Positions 8,430 through 17,756 of a stretch of 64,000 nucleotides of DNA are shown piece by piece. The notes under the pieces were generated by a model, which was not told where the DNA came from, did no database searches, and was given only the letters and a program-made list of their open reading frames with translations. Each line of letters starts with the position of its first letter. Within the stretch, counting starts at the first letter, position 1. The stretch lies in NCBI RefSeq assembly GCF_019061145.1, contig NZ_JAHQZS010000003.1, positions 124,001 through 188,000 on the forward strand, in the 5' to 3' direction. Source of the stretch: Anianabacter salinae (GTDB taxonomy: Bacteria; Pseudomonadota; Alphaproteobacteria; Rhodobacterales; Rhodobacteraceae). The position numbers and the translations under genes are program-made.

Positions 8430-8822
8430 TCAGTCGGGCGTGGCGCGTTCCAGCGCGGTGCCGTCCGCCCAGGTGCCGTGAAGCGCGCCGTTCGGCATGA
8501 CGACGTAGACGACCGGCGTCGTGCTGCCCCAGTCGATCGTGACGATGCGTCCCTCGATCAGTCCGGTTCCGGAATAGGCGCTGCCGACTTGCCAGTCGAA
8601 GCGCAGGTCTGAGGCCGACTGCGCCACGGACAGGCGCCCCGAATAGGCGGACCCGTCGGCGTTGCGGCCTTCGACCGAATAGCCGCCCGAGATGTCGATC
8701 ACTTCGGCGGCGACTGTTGCGCTGCCTGCGCCTGTCGATGCGCTTTTCTTCTGCGCCTGGGCGGGCGCGGCGGCGGCGAGGATGGCAAGGCAGCAGGCAA
8801 GGGCTAGGCGTCGACTGGGCAT
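8430..8822 (-). CDS. Small secreted protein of unknown function
   Basis: 130 aa with a clear Sec signal peptide (ALACCLAILAAAAPAQAQ, cleavage after AQA). A mature domain of about 105 residues is rich in Gly, Ser and Thr, alternating with hydrophobic residues. This suggests a small beta-barrel or beta-sandwich (segments GYSVEGRNADGSAYSG and VVYVVMPNGALHGTWADG). I do not recognise a family with certainty. It lies downstream of carB on the same strand, with 65 bp between them. Confidence 0.65.
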   Translation of the reverse strand: MPSRRLALACCLAILAAAAPAQAQKKSASTGAGSATVAAEVIDISGGYSVEGRNADGSAYSGRLSVAQSASDLRFDWQVGSAYSGTGLIEGRIVTIDWGSTTPVVYVVMPNGALHGTWADGTALERATPD

Positions 8823-8857
8823 GGCGCGTCTCCGTCAAGGGATGGCGCCAGAATGGC

Positions 8858-8881
8858 GGCTTGCCCCGTTACGGGCAAGCC
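8858..8881 (-). repeat. Perfect 9-bp inverted repeat downstream of carB
   Basis: GGCTTGCCC (8858-8866) and GGGCAAGCC (8873-8881) flank a CGTTAC loop, 7 bp beyond the carB stop. It could act as a hairpin at the end of the carB transcript. No T-run follows on either strand, so I do not call it an intrinsic terminator. Confidence 0.35.
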
Positions 8882-8887
8882 CGCCGA

Positions 8888-11800
8888 TCACCCTTGCAAA
8901 CTGCGCACCTCGAACGCCCCTTCGCGGCGCGACTGCATCGCCAGGACCGCGGCGTGGCTGGCGGCGGCGGTCGTGTAGTAGGGGATCTTGTCGTAGAGCG
9001 CGACCGAGCGGATTTCGCGGCTGTCCTCGATCGCCTGCGCGCCCTCGGTCGTGTTCATCACGAGGCACACCTCGTCGTCCTTGAGCCGGTCGACGATGTT
9101 CGGGCGGCCCTCGTAGACCTTGTTCACCGTCTGCGCGGTGATGCCGCCCGCCTCGAAGAAGGCGGCGGTGCCGCGCGTGGCGAGGATGCCGAAGCCCATT
9201 TCGGTCAGGATCGTCGCCGTCTCGATCATCTCGGGGGTCTTGTCGGCATCGCGGATCGAGATGAAGACGGTGCCCTTGTGCGGCAGGTCGACGCCCGCGC
9301 CAAGCTGAGCCTTGAGGAAAGCGCGGGGGAAGGACCGGTCCCATCCCATCACCTCGCCGGTGGAGCGCATTTCCGGCCCCAGCAGCGTATCGACGCCGGG
9401 GAAGCGGGCGAAGGGCAACACCGCCTCTTTCACCGAGAACCACGGCATGTCGGGATCGGCCAGCGTCATCGGGTCGGCCATCGGGATCTCGCTGTCGATG
9501 CCGGCGTCCTTTTCATAGGGCGGGCGCAGCGGGAAGGCCGACATCGGCTCTCCGGCCATCAGGCGCGCGGCGATGGACGCGATGGCGCTGTCGGTGGCCT
9601 TGGCGACAAAGGGCACGGTGCGGCTGGCGCGGGGGTTCACCTCGAGGACGTATATGTCGTCGCCCTTGATCGCGAACTGCACGTTCATCAGGCCGACGAC
9701 GTTCAGCGCGCGGGCCATCACCTCGGTCTGGCGTTTCAGTTCGGCCACGACATCGGCGGACAGCGAATAGGGCGGCAGCGAGCAGGCGCTGTCGCCGGAA
9801 TGCACGCCCGCCTCTTCGATGTGCTGCATCACGCCCGCGACATGGACCGACGTGCCGTCCGACAGGGCGTCCACGTCCACCTCGACCGCGCCCGACAGGT
9901 AGCTGTCGAGAAGGACGGGGTTCTTGCCCGACACCACCACCGCATCGCGGATGTAGCGTTCGAGGTGCGCGTCGTCGCGGACGATCTCCATCGCGCGGCC
10001 GCCCAGAACGTAGGACGGGCGGATCACAAGCGGATAGCCGATTTCCTTGGCGATGGTCATCGCCTCGGCATCGGTGCGCGCCAGCGCGTTGCGCGGCTGT
10101 TTCAGGCCGTTCTGGATCAGCATCTGCTGGAACCGCTCGCGGTCCTCGGCCAGGTCGATCATGTCGGGCGAGGTGCCGAGGATCGGGATTCCCGCCGCTT
10201 CCAGATCGTTCGCCAGTTTCAGCGGGGTTTGCCCGCCGAACTGCACGATCACGCCGTGCAGTATGCCCGCGTCCTGCTCGACGCGCAGGATCTCCATCAC
10301 ATGCTCGAAGGTCAGCGGTTCGAAATACAGCCGGTCCGAGGTGTCGTAGTCGGTCGACACCGTCTCGGGGTTGCAGTTGATCATGATTGTCTCATAGCCA
10401 GCATCCGTCAGCGCATAGCAGGCGTGGCAGCAGCAATAGTCGAATTCGATGCCCTGACCGATCCGGTTCGGGCCGCCGCCGAGGATCACGACCTTCTTGC
10501 GGTCCGAGGGGCGCGCCTCGCATTCCACGTCGCCCATCACCGGGGCCTCGTAGGTGGAATACATGTAGGGCGTCTGCGCCTCGAACTCGGCGCCGCAGGT
10601 GTCGATGCGCTTGAACACCGCCGTGACGCCAAGGTTGTGGCGGGCGCGGCGCACCTGGTCTTCCTCGCGGCCGGTCAGCTTGGCGAGACGGGCATCGGTG
10701 AAGCCCATCATCTTCAGGCGGCGCAAGCCGTCCTCGGTCACGGGCAGGCCGCCCCGGCGCACTTCGGCCTCGGTGTCGACGATCTCGCGGATGCGCGACA
10801 GGAACCACGGATCATAGCTGGTGGCGGCCTGGATGGTGTCGTCGGTCAAGCCGTGGCGCATCGCCTGTGCGATCACGCGCAGCCGGTCGGGGGTCTGTTG
10901 CGACAGCGCGCGAATGATGGCGGCGGTGCCCTGCGGCGTGTCGCCCGCGCCGTCGATGGCGATCTCGTCAAAGCCCGACAACCCGGTCTCCATCGAGGCC
11001 AGCGCCTTCTGCATGCTCTCGTGGAAGGTCCGGCCAATGGCCATCGCCTCGCCCACCGATTTCATCGCTGTGGTCAGTTCCGGCTTGGAGCCGGGGAACT
11101 TCTCGAAGGCGAAGCGGGGGATCTTGGTCACGACATAATCGATGGTCGGCTCGAAGGACGCAGGCGTCACGCCGGTGATGTCGTTGTCCAGCTCATCCAG
11201 CGTGTAGCCCACGGCCAGCTTGGCGGCGATCTTGGCGATGGGAAAGCCGGTTGCCTTGGACGCCAGTGCCGACGAGCGGGACACGCGCGGGTTCATCTCG
11301 ATCACGACCATGCGCCCGTCTTCGGGGTTGATCGCCCATTGCACGTTCGATCCGCCGGTCTCGACGCCGATCTCGCGCAGGACGGCGATGCTGCCGTTGC
11401 GCATGATCTGGTATTCCTTGTCGGTCAGCGTCAGGGCCGGGGCCACGGTGACGCTGTCGCCGGTGTGCACGCCCATCGGGTCGACGTTCTCGATGGCGCA
11501 GACGATGATGGCGTTGTCGGCGCGGTCGCGCACGACCTCCATCTCGAATTCCTTCCAGCCCAGAAGCGACTCGTCGATCAGGATCTGGCTGACGGGCGAG
11601 GCATCGAGGCCAGAGCGGCAGATGCGCAGGTAATCGTCGCGGTTATAGGCCACGCCGCCGCCGGTGCCGCCCAGCGTATAGGCGGGGCGGATGATCGCGG
11701 GCAGGCCGATGTGTTCCAGCGCCGCGACGCATTCCTCCATCGTCTCGGCGATGGTGGCCTTGGGGTTCTCGAGGCCGATGCGGTCCATCGCCTCGCGGAA

Positions 11801-12193
11801 CAGCTTGCGGTCCTCGGCCATCTCGATGGCTTGCCGGTTGGCACCGATCAGCTCGACGCCGAACTTGTCCAGAACGCCCATGTCCGCCAGCTTGAGCGAG
11901 GTGTTCAGGCCGGTCTGCCCGCCCATCGTCGGCAAAAGCGCGTCCGGGCGTTCCTTTTCGATGATCTTGGCGACGACTTCGGGGGTGATCGGCTCGATAT
12001 AGGTGGCATCCGCCAGCCCGGGGTCGGTCATGATCGTGGCGGGGTTCGAGTTGACGAGGATGACCCGGTAGCCTTCCTCGCGCAGCGCCTTGCAGGCCTG
12101 AGCCCCTGAATAGTCGAATTCGCAGGCCTGTCCGATGATGATGGGTCCCGCCCCGATGATCATGATCGACTTGATGTCGGTGCGCTTTGGCAT
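8888..12193 (-). CDS. carB: Carbamoyl-phosphate synthase large subunit
   Basis: 1101 aa, the normal length. It makes carbamoyl phosphate from bicarbonate, ATP and the ammonia delivered by CarA, feeding both pyrimidine and arginine synthesis. Two homologous ATP-grasp halves are visible. The first begins [24 protein letters not shown] and the second has [21 protein letters not shown]. Each has its own ATP-grasp core (for example [12 protein letters not shown] in the second). The C-terminal 140 residues are the MGS-like allosteric domain. carA is not in the window. The argF gene at 35.5 kb uses the product. Confidence 0.98.
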   Translation of the reverse strand: MPKRTDIKSIMIIGAGPIIIGQACEFDYSGAQACKALREEGYRVILVNSNPATIMTDPGLADATYIEPITPEVVAKIIEKERPDALLPTMGGQTGLNTSLKLADMGVLDKFGVELIGANRQAIEMAEDRKLFREAMDRIGLENPKATIAETMEECVAALEHIGLPAIIRPAYTLGGTGGGVAYNRDDYLRICRSGLDASPVSQILIDESLLGWKEFEMEVVRDRADNAIIVCAIENVDPMGVHTGDSVTVAPALTLTDKEYQIMRNGSIAVLREIGVETGGSNVQWAINPEDGRMVVIEMNPRVSRSSALASKATGFPIAKIAAKLAVGYTLDELDNDITGVTPASFEPTIDYVVTKIPRFAFEKFPGSKPELTTAMKSVGEAMAIGRTFHESMQKALASMETGLSGFDEIAIDGAGDTPQGTAAIIRALSQQTPDRLRVIAQAMRHGLTDDTIQAATSYDPWFLSRIREIVDTEAEVRRGGLPVTEDGLRRLKMMGFTDARLAKLTGREEDQVRRARHNLGVTAVFKRIDTCGAEFEAQTPYMYSTYEAPVMGDVECEARPSDRKKVVILGGGPNRIGQGIEFDYCCCHACYALTDAGYETIMINCNPETVSTDYDTSDRLYFEPLTFEHVMEILRVEQDAGILHGVIVQFGGQTPLKLANDLEAAGIPILGTSPDMIDLAEDRERFQQMLIQNGLKQPRNALARTDAEAMTIAKEIGYPLVIRPSYVLGGRAMEIVRDDAHLERYIRDAVVVSGKNPVLLDSYLSGAVEVDVDALSDGTSVHVAGVMQHIEEAGVHSGDSACSLPPYSLSADVVAELKRQTEVMARALNVVGLMNVQFAIKGDDIYVLEVNPRASRTVPFVAKATDSAIASIAARLMAGEPMSAFPLRPPYEKDAGIDSEIPMADPMTLADPDMPWFSVKEAVLPFARFPGVDTLLGPEMRSTGEVMGWDRSFPRAFLKAQLGAGVDLPHKGTVFISIRDADKTPEMIETATILTEMGFGILATRGTAAFFEAGGITAQTVNKVYEGRPNIVDRLKDDEVCLVMNTTEGAQAIEDSREIRSVALYDKIPYYTTAAASHAAVLAMQSRREGAFEVRSLQG

Positions 12194-12265
12194 GGGACCC
12201 TCTTTGATCGCTGTTGTGATCGGTTCTGTCGCGCCCGCCGCGGCGCGGTGGGCAAAATTGTGGCG

Positions 12266-12293
12266 GTTATAGACATGCGCGCGCCCCGTGCAA
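12266..12293 (-). promoter_or_regulatory. Candidate sigma-70-type promoter of carB
   Basis: On the minus strand TTGCAC (12293-12288) is followed after 16 bp by TATAAC (12271-12266), about 72 bp upstream of the carB start. Both hexamers match the consensus well in a GC-rich background. No operator was recognised. Confidence 0.5.
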
Positions 12294-12372
12294 GGGGCGG
12301 TCCCCGGAAGGGTTGGGAATGCCGCACATGGCCCTATCTATGGGTGCGACCCGCCGCTGCCGAGACGCCCCG

Positions 12373-13044
12373 ATGAGCCTTGCCCATATCCGCGCCCCCG
12401 CCGCAACCCGCGCCCGGCTGATCGCCGAATTCTGCGCGTTCTATCTTGCGGCGCCGATGATTTTGGCGCTGGTGTTGCCGCCGTCGATGATGTTCCCGGC
12501 GCTGTTCGGCGTCACCGCGCTTGGGCTGGTCCTTTTGCACCTGACGCCGGGCTTTCACTGGTCTGATTTGACGCGCGGCCTGCGCGAGGTGTCGCTGGCC
12601 TTTGTCGTGCTGGGCACGCTGGCGACGCTGGCCGTGGGATACGCCGTGATGGTCCTGACCGCACCCGAGGCGTTGTGGCTGCTGTTGCGCGCGAACCCTG
12701 GCCTGATGCTGATGATCGCGCTGCTGTATCCGGTGCTGTCGGCCCTGCCGCAGGAGATCGTGTTCAGGCCGCTGTTCTTCCGCCGCTATGGCACGCTTCT
12801 GCCGGGCGATGTGCGCGCGCAGGTGGTGCTGAACGCCGCCGTCTTTTCGCTGGCGCACCTGATGTACTGGAACTGGATCGTCGCGGCGATGACGTTCTCG
12901 GGCGGGCTGGCCTTTGCCTATGCCTACCGCGTGCGCCGCAACTTCCCCGAGGCGGTGCTGCTGCACAGCCTTGCCGGGATCGTCGTCTTTGCGCTGGGGC
13001 TTGGCGTGTACTTCTATTCCGGCAACGTCGTGCGCCCGTTCTAG
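12373..13044 (+). CDS. CPBP-family intramembrane protease-like protein
   Basis: 223 aa with six or more hydrophobic segments. It has the CPBP (Abi/CAAX-type) motifs PQEIVFRPLFFRRYG in the middle and FSLAHLMYWNW with the metal-ligand His. In canonical members the first motif is EExxxR; here the first Glu is replaced by Gln (QEIVFR). Catalysis by the usual glutamate pair is therefore uncertain. I chose ATG 12373 (MSLAHIRAP) over the in-frame ATG at 12313, which only adds an unconserved extension. It is convergent with cfa and there is no obvious functional partner. Confidence 0.75.
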   Translation: MSLAHIRAPAATRARLIAEFCAFYLAAPMILALVLPPSMMFPALFGVTALGLVLLHLTPGFHWSDLTRGLREVSLAFVVLGTLATLAVGYAVMVLTAPEALWLLLRANPGLMLMIALLYPVLSALPQEIVFRPLFFRRYGTLLPGDVRAQVVLNAAVFSLAHLMYWNWIVAAMTFSGGLAFAYAYRVRRNFPEAVLLHSLAGIVVFALGLGVYFYSGNVVRPF

Positions 13045-13056
13045 GGCGCAGCCGCG

Positions 13057-14313
13057 CTATTCGGCGGCCTGCGGTGCGGTGGCCTTTTGCGGCGCTGCCC
13101 CGGCAGAGACATCGTCGCGGTAGAGATAGTCGCGGGTCAGCGGCACGGCGTCCTGCCTGCGGGCCAGCTGGAACTGGAACACGCATTGCCGGTTCAGCCG
13201 GAAGGTCAGTTCGGAGGCCAGCAGGTAATACCGCCACATCCGGCAGAATCGCTCATCATAGATCTCGCGCGCGCGGTCGATGTTGACCACGAACCGTTCG
13301 TGCCAATGCTTCAGCGTCTCGGCATAGTGCAGGCGCCAGACCTCGACGTCGGTTGGATAAAGGTCTGCCTTCTCGACCGCCGCCATCGCTTCGGACATCG
13401 CAGGGATGTAGCCGCCCGGAAAGATGTACTTGGCGATCCAGGGGCTTGTCGCGCCGGGGGGCGTGGCGCGCCCGATGGTATGGATCAGCGCGACGCCGTC
13501 TGGCGTCAGCTTGTCCTTCACATGCCGGAAATACTCGCGGTAATGCGGCGCGCCGACATGCTCGAACATGCCGACCGACACGATGCGGTCAAAGCTGTCC
13601 TGCACATTGCGGTAATCGGTCAGACGGAATTCGACGCGGTCCGAAAGCCCGGCCTCTTCTGCGCGGCGCGTGGCGACCTTGTGCTGTTCCTCGGACAGGG
13701 TGACGCCCAGCACCTTGGCGCCATAGTCGCGCGCCAGCGTGATCCCCATGCCGCCCCAGCCGCAGCCGATGTCCAGCACCTTCATCCCCGGCTCGATCAG
13801 CAGCTTGCCCGCGATGTGGTTCTTCTTGTCGATCTGCGCCTGTTCCAGGCTGACATCGGGCGCGCGGAAATAGGCGCAGGAGTATTGCTTGTCGGCGTCG
13901 AGAAAGAGGTCATACAGCTCGCCCGACAGGTCATAATGATGCGCGACGTTCTTCTGCGCCTTGCCGACGGGGTTGTATTGCTGCGCCCATCGCACCAGCG
14001 CGCGCAGGTGGTTGCCAAGGGTGTGCACGTTGAACCGGCCGAAGGTCTTGGCCGAGTTGCGGATCGCCAGCGTCAGGAACCCGCGCAGGTCGTCATCCTC
14101 GATGACGAAGGTGCCCTCCATATAGCCCTCGCCAACGCCAAGGTCCGGGCTCATCATGATCCGGCGCGGCAGGGCGGGGTCCTTGATCGTCACGCGGATC
14201 GGTGTTCCGGTGCCATCACCGTAGCGGGTGACGGCGCCATCCGGCATCTCGACGATCAGCGTGCCCGAGGTGATGATCTGCCCGATGGCGCGATCGAAAA
14301 GCGTGTTCCACAT
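13057..14313 (-). CDS. cfa: Cyclopropane-fatty-acyl-phospholipid synthase family methyltransferase
   Basis: 418 aa. It transfers a methylene or methyl group from SAM to unsaturated acyl chains of membrane phospholipids. The N-terminal domain (about residues 1-120) is the lipid-binding part. The SAM site is VLDIGCGWGGMGITLARDYG, followed by the family motifs VSVGMFEHVG and IFPGGYIP. The start at 14313 is chosen because AGGAG lies 8 nt upstream; the in-frame GTG at 14322 is too close to it. The C-terminal tail is Ala-rich. Whether it makes cyclopropane or methylated (furan-precursor) lipids cannot be told. Confidence 0.88.
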   Translation of the reverse strand: MWNTLFDRAIGQIITSGTLIVEMPDGAVTRYGDGTGTPIRVTIKDPALPRRIMMSPDLGVGEGYMEGTFVIEDDDLRGFLTLAIRNSAKTFGRFNVHTLGNHLRALVRWAQQYNPVGKAQKNVAHHYDLSGELYDLFLDADKQYSCAYFRAPDVSLEQAQIDKKNHIAGKLLIEPGMKVLDIGCGWGGMGITLARDYGAKVLGVTLSEEQHKVATRRAEEAGLSDRVEFRLTDYRNVQDSFDRIVSVGMFEHVGAPHYREYFRHVKDKLTPDGVALIHTIGRATPPGATSPWIAKYIFPGGYIPAMSEAMAAVEKADLYPTDVEVWRLHYAETLKHWHERFVVNIDRAREIYDERFCRMWRYYLLASELTFRLNRQCVFQFQLARRQDAVPLTRDYLYRDDVSAGAAPQKATAPQAAE

Positions 14314-14633
14314 TGCCACCACTCCTTGCAGGGGGGGCGCTTGGGCCCCGCAAGAGACCGCGGGTCATCGGCTCCGGCCGTCACTGACGCCGCGTTTTCC
14401 CTCAAATCTGCGACATTCTGTCTGGAAATCAAGCCGTTTCGGGCAAGATGCCGTTGGGGCATCCGGCGCCGCCGCCCGAAAATCAGGCAGCCCCCCGGAC
14501 TTGCGCCGTCGCCAGTTGCGCGCGGAAACACCGTCCGCCTTGACGTTGTGGCGCGCGCGCCTTGACTTCCCGGCCCCGTCACGGTGTATCGGCCCGGCGC
14601 CCCGCACGCCTTGCTGAACAGGACATTTTCGCC
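14314..14633 (+). other. 320-bp divergent intergenic region cfa/aspS
   Basis: It holds the cfa ribosome-binding site at its left end and the aspS promoter candidate at 14562-14590. The middle part (14390-14520) has no open frame, repeat or RNA signature that I can recognise. The cfa promoter should be here on the minus strand, but no convincing -35/-10 pair was seen. Confidence 0.5.
14562..14590 (+). promoter_or_regulatory. Candidate promoter of aspS
   Basis: TTGACT (14562-14567), a 17-bp spacer and TGTATC (14585-14590), with the ATG 43 bp downstream. The -35 is strong and the -10 is moderate, as is common in this family. A second TTGACG at 14540 lacks a matching -10. Confidence 0.5.
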
Positions 14634-16601
14634 ATGCACGCCTATCGCAGCCACACCTGCGCCGACCTTCGCCATGACAACGTGGGCGAGACCGTTCGCC
14701 TTGCCGGATGGGTCCACCGCGTCCGCGACCACGGCGGCGTGCTGTTCATCGACCTGCGCGACCACTACGGCATCACGCAGGTGCTGTGCGATCCCGACAG
14801 CCCGGTTTTTGCGCAGGCCGAGAAGGTCCGCTCGGAATACTGCATCCGCATCGACGGCACCGTGAAGGCGCGCGACGCCAGCCTCGTGAACACCAAGATC
14901 CCCACCGGCGAGATCGAGGTCTACATCCGCGACATCGAGATCCTCGGCGCCGCCGAGGAACTGCCGCTGATGGTGTTCGGCGATCAGGAATACCCCGAGG
15001 AAACGCGCCTTCGCTACCGCTTCCTCGACCTGCGCCGCACCAAGCTGCACGAGAACATGATGCTGCGCAGCCGCGTCGTTGCCGACCTGCGCCAGCGCAT
15101 GTGGGGGCAGGGGTTCACCGAGTTCCAGACGCCGATCATCACCGCCTCGTCCCCCGAGGGCGCGCGCGACTTCCTGGTGCCGTCGCGCCTGCATCCCGGC
15201 AAGTTCTACGCGCTGCCGCAGGCCCCCCAGCAGTTCAAGCAGCTGATCATGGTGTCGGGCTTCGACAAGTATTTCCAGATCGCGCCCTGTTTCCGCGACG
15301 AAGACCCGCGCGCCGACCGCTCGCCCACCGATTTCTACCAGCTTGACCTCGAGATGAGCTTTGTGACGCAGGACGACGTGTTCGCCGCCATCCAACCGGT
15401 TATCCGGGGCATGTTCGAGCAGTTTGGCGGCGGCCGCAAGGTCGATGCCGAGTGGCCGCAGATCACCTATGCCGACGCGCTGGCGAAATACGGCACCGAC
15501 AAGCCCGACCTGCGCAATCCGATTCAAATGCAGGTCGTGTCAGAGCATTTCCGCGACTCTGGCTTTGCGATCTTCGCCAAGCTTCTGGAGCAGGACGGCA
15601 CCGAGATCCGCGCTATCCCTGCGCCCACGGGCGGCAGCCGCAAGTTCTGTGACCGCATGAACGCCTTTGCCCAGAAAGAGGGCCTGCCGGGCATGGGGTA
15701 TATCTTCTGGCGTCCGAAGACCGAGGAGACGGTAGACGAGGAGTTTCTACAACGAATTGCCTCAGTTTATGGTGATGCTGTGGCTGAGTCTGGCGGGACA
15801 CCTATCCGTAAGAACCAGCCAATTTCCGCCATCGACAGCAAGTTGTTGGCAAGGATGCTCGAAAAGATCCAAGAGAGCGGAGACTTGGACAGCGTTGCTG
15901 CCCTATGGTCGAAGTATATGGAGGCCGCCGGCCCCCTCGCCAAGAACATCGGACCCGAGCGGACCGAGGCGATCCGCCAGCAGCTTGGCCTTGGCGTCGG
16001 CGACGCGGCGTTCTTCCTTGGCGGCAAGCCGGATGCGTTCCAGCGGGTCGCGTCCAAGGCGCGCGACACCATCGGCGAGGAGCTGGGCCTGACGGACAAG
16101 GACCGCTTCGCCTTTGCCTGGATCGTCGATTTCCCGATGTACGAGAAGGACGAGGAAACCGGCGCGATCGACTTTTCGCACAATCCGTTCTCGATGCCGC
16201 AAGGCGGGATGGACGCGCTGAACGGCGACCCGCTGGACGTGCTCGGCTATCAGTATGACTTGGCCTGCAACGGCTATGAACTGATCTCGGGCGCGATCCG
16301 GAACCACCGCCCCGACATCATGTTCAAGGCGTTCGAGGTTGCGGGCTATGGCCGCGACGAGGTGGAAAAGCGCTTCGGCGGCATGGTCAACGCCTTCCGC
16401 TACGGCGCCCCGCCCCACGGCGGCTGTGCGGCGGGCATCGACCGGATGGTGATGCTGCTGGCCGACGAGGCGAACATCCGCGAGGTCATCATGTTCCCGA
16501 TGAACCAGCGCGCCGAAGACCTGATGATGGGCGCCCCGTCCGAGCCGATGAACGAGCAACTCCGCGAACTGGGCCTGCGCGTCCTGCCGCGAGAGGAGTG
16601 A
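14634..16601 (+). CDS. aspS: Aspartyl-tRNA synthetase (Asp/Asx type) with a 59-residue insertion
   Basis: 655 aa, longer than the usual 590 or so of this family. It activates aspartate and charges tRNA-Asp. The N-terminal OB-fold anticodon domain begins [16 protein letters not shown]. Class II motif 2 ([12 protein letters not shown]) and motif 3 ([17 protein letters not shown]) are intact. The GAD domain lies between them. Within it, between [15 protein letters not shown] and [17 protein letters not shown], residues 370-428 (15741-15917) form an extra in-frame segment. This segment has about 51% G+C and many codons rare in the rest of the gene (CTA, TCA, GGA, AGG, TTG). The catalytic residues are outside it, so the enzyme is probably active. 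ATG 14634 gives the family N-terminus. Confidence 0.95.
   Translation: MHAYRSHTCADLRHDNVGETVRLAGWVHRVRDHGGVLFIDLRDHYGITQVLCDPDSPVFAQAEKVRSEYCIRIDGTVKARDASLVNTKIPTGEIEVYIRDIEILGAAEELPLMVFGDQEYPEETRLRYRFLDLRRTKLHENMMLRSRVVADLRQRMWGQGFTEFQTPIITASSPEGARDFLVPSRLHPGKFYALPQAPQQFKQLIMVSGFDKYFQIAPCFRDEDPRADRSPTDFYQLDLEMSFVTQDDVFAAIQPVIRGMFEQFGGGRKVDAEWPQITYADALAKYGTDKPDLRNPIQMQVVSEHFRDSGFAIFAKLLEQDGTEIRAIPAPTGGSRKFCDRMNAFAQKEGLPGMGYIFWRPKTEETVDEEFLQRIASVYGDAVAESGGTPIRKNQPISAIDSKLLARMLEKIQESGDLDSVAALWSKYMEAAGPLAKNIGPERTEAIRQQLGLGVGDAAFFLGGKPDAFQRVASKARDTIGEELGLTDKDRFAFAWIVDFPMYEKDEETGAIDFSHNPFSMPQGGMDALNGDPLDVLGYQYDLACNGYELISGAIRNHRPDIMFKAFEVAGYGRDEVEKRFGGMVNAFRYGAPPHGGCAAGIDRMVMLLADEANIREVIMFPMNQRAEDLMMGAPSEPMNEQLRELGLRVLPREE
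15741..15917 (+). other. Low-GC in-frame insertion within aspS
   Basis: This 177-bp segment contributes a hydrophilic, mostly helical stretch ([13 protein letters not shown] at the start, [15 protein letters not shown] in the second half). Relatives, as I recall them, have only a few residues at this point of the GAD domain. By my count 82 of 160 bases (15741-15900) are G or C, well below the flanking aspS sequence. I see no terminal inverted repeats, no clear target duplication, and no intein splice residues. Confidence 0.6.
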
Positions 16602-16606
16602 TGGGG

Positions 16607-17371
16607 CTACAGCCTGCGATACCTTCCGCCACCAAGGAATGCGATGTGCCCGTTGTCGCGAAGTACTTGTAACTGTTGACGTATCTTCGGACGGACGTTA
16701 GCGTTTTCTGGATAGAGAAGAGTCAAGTGATGCTCGAAAGCATACACGTCTGATATTGAGAACTCGCCTGTCCCGCACTGGTCTACACAGCGCATTACGT
16801 CGACTAGCCAACCTCTCGCGGCCCCTGTCCGATTGCCGACAAAGTAGGTGCGCTTCCAATCATCAAGAACTTGGTGTCTTGGCCTAATGATGCCATTTTC
16901 GATGATCGGTATTCTGCCAGATTGCGGGATCTGACCTAGCAGTATGTTTGACCCTATCCATCCTGCGCGACGCGCAGTCGCCTTTAATGGCGGTCTCTTC
17001 TCGACAACGGATTGAACAAAGAAGCGCTTTGGCACAACAAACATGTTGTCTACGGTTCGCTCATTGCGATCTTACTGAAGTAAGATCAAGTTTGGTGAGG
17101 AATCTGACGCTAGACGTTCCATTTTCGTTCGAAATGCGCCGTTTGCAATCTTTCGACCAAACTTCCGGGTTTGGCTCTTGAGTTCGTATTGATCACCGCA
17201 ATCTGCGCAATAAAAGTCCGCGACAGGTCGATTGGCCGTGAAGCGCGATAGCTTGGAATTGCCACAGTTCGGGCAATACATCCACCGGGCGGCCCAATTT
17301 TCTGTGTCATAGCGAGCGACTTGCGTGGCGCCATGGAATTGTTGTGGCGCTTCCTCAAACCCTCGTTTCAT
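16607..17371 (-). pseudogene. DpnI-type methyl-directed restriction endonuclease, interrupted by an in-frame TAA
   Basis: Read through the stop, this frame has 254 codons, the length of DpnI, and matches it from end to end. The N-terminal part has the zinc-binding pairs CPNC (Cys33, Cys36) and CADC (Cys55, Cys58). It also has the PD-(D/E)XK active site as Asp52 in NRPVADFYC and Glu63-Leu-Lys65 in QYELKS. The C-terminal part has PPLKATARRAGWIGSNI and the winged-helix end KIRQQLQVLRDNGHIAFLGGG. DpnI cuts GATC only when adenine is methylated. A TAA at 17072-17074 (codon 100) falls where DpnI has a Tyr (LTY), so one base change would explain it. An in-frame ATG at 17044 could restart the C-terminal part. 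The gene is AT-rich and convergent with aspS, 5 bp apart. Alternatives are a sequencing error or two half-proteins. Confidence 0.85.
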
Positions 17372-17664
17372 ACGGTATTTCTGAAGAGGACTGTCGATTT
17401 AGAGAATCGAATGGCGTTCTCAAATTTGACGAAGCTCGCAAGCTTCTCGTACTTTGGATCATCCTCAGCATCACGCTTTGAAACTGAGACAGAATATCGA
17501 CCAGTCTCAGCAGGGGAAACAAGGATGGAAAGGTCGTCGGTTCCTGCAGGGGAAACATCAGAGCATCCGCAAGCCGGACAACGACTATCGCAAGCACAGG
17601 ACCATTCTTCGTCCCATACTTCGCAACAGGTTGGGCATTCGTAGTAAATTGCTAACCAAGCCAT
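17368..17664 (-). CDS. Cysteine-rich zinc-ribbon small protein, partner of the DpnI-like gene
   Basis: 98 aa. The N-terminal 35 residues hold eight cysteines (10, 13, 14, 23, 25, 29, 32 and 34) in CPTCCEVWDEEWSCACDSRC and CPACGC. This resembles small zinc-ribbon proteins found near mobile genes. The C-terminal half is charged and unrecognised. The start at 17664 follows GGAAAGGGG at a good distance; an upstream in-frame ATG at 17778 would run into the divergent GNAT gene. Its TGA overlaps the DpnI-like start by ATGA, so the two are coupled. It shares the low G+C of that gene. It is not obviously DpnD or a methylase. Confidence 0.6.
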   Translation of the reverse strand: MAWLAIYYECPTCCEVWDEEWSCACDSRCPACGCSDVSPAGTDDLSILVSPAETGRYSVSVSKRDAEDDPKYEKLASFVKFENAIRFSKSTVLFRNTV

Positions 17665-17756
17665 GAAATGGCCCCTTTCCTTCAAGGCGTTGGCAAATAA
17701 TATGTTTCTCTTGAATGTGCCCATACTTTCGAAGTTTGTCGAGGAATGATTCGCTG

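Noticed and set aside
8717-12109. A very long open frame on the plus strand, opposite carB
   Set aside because: carB is certain by sequence motifs. The opposite frame is a by-product of GC-rich codons and gives a His-, Arg- and Gly-rich translation with no family features.
14256-15527. Long minus-strand frame opposite the aspS 5' half
   Set aside because: It is antisense to motifs of aspS and has no ribosome site or recognisable product.
15741-15917. Intein or group II intron as an explanation for the aspS insertion
   Set aside because: At 59 codons it is too short. It has no Cys/Ser/Thr splice junctions or His-Asn end, and it is fully open in frame, unlike an intron.
16602-17756. Integrative element or prophage at the aspS 3' end
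   Set aside because: There is no integrase, no tRNA target and no direct repeat at the borders. Only the two low-GC genes are present.
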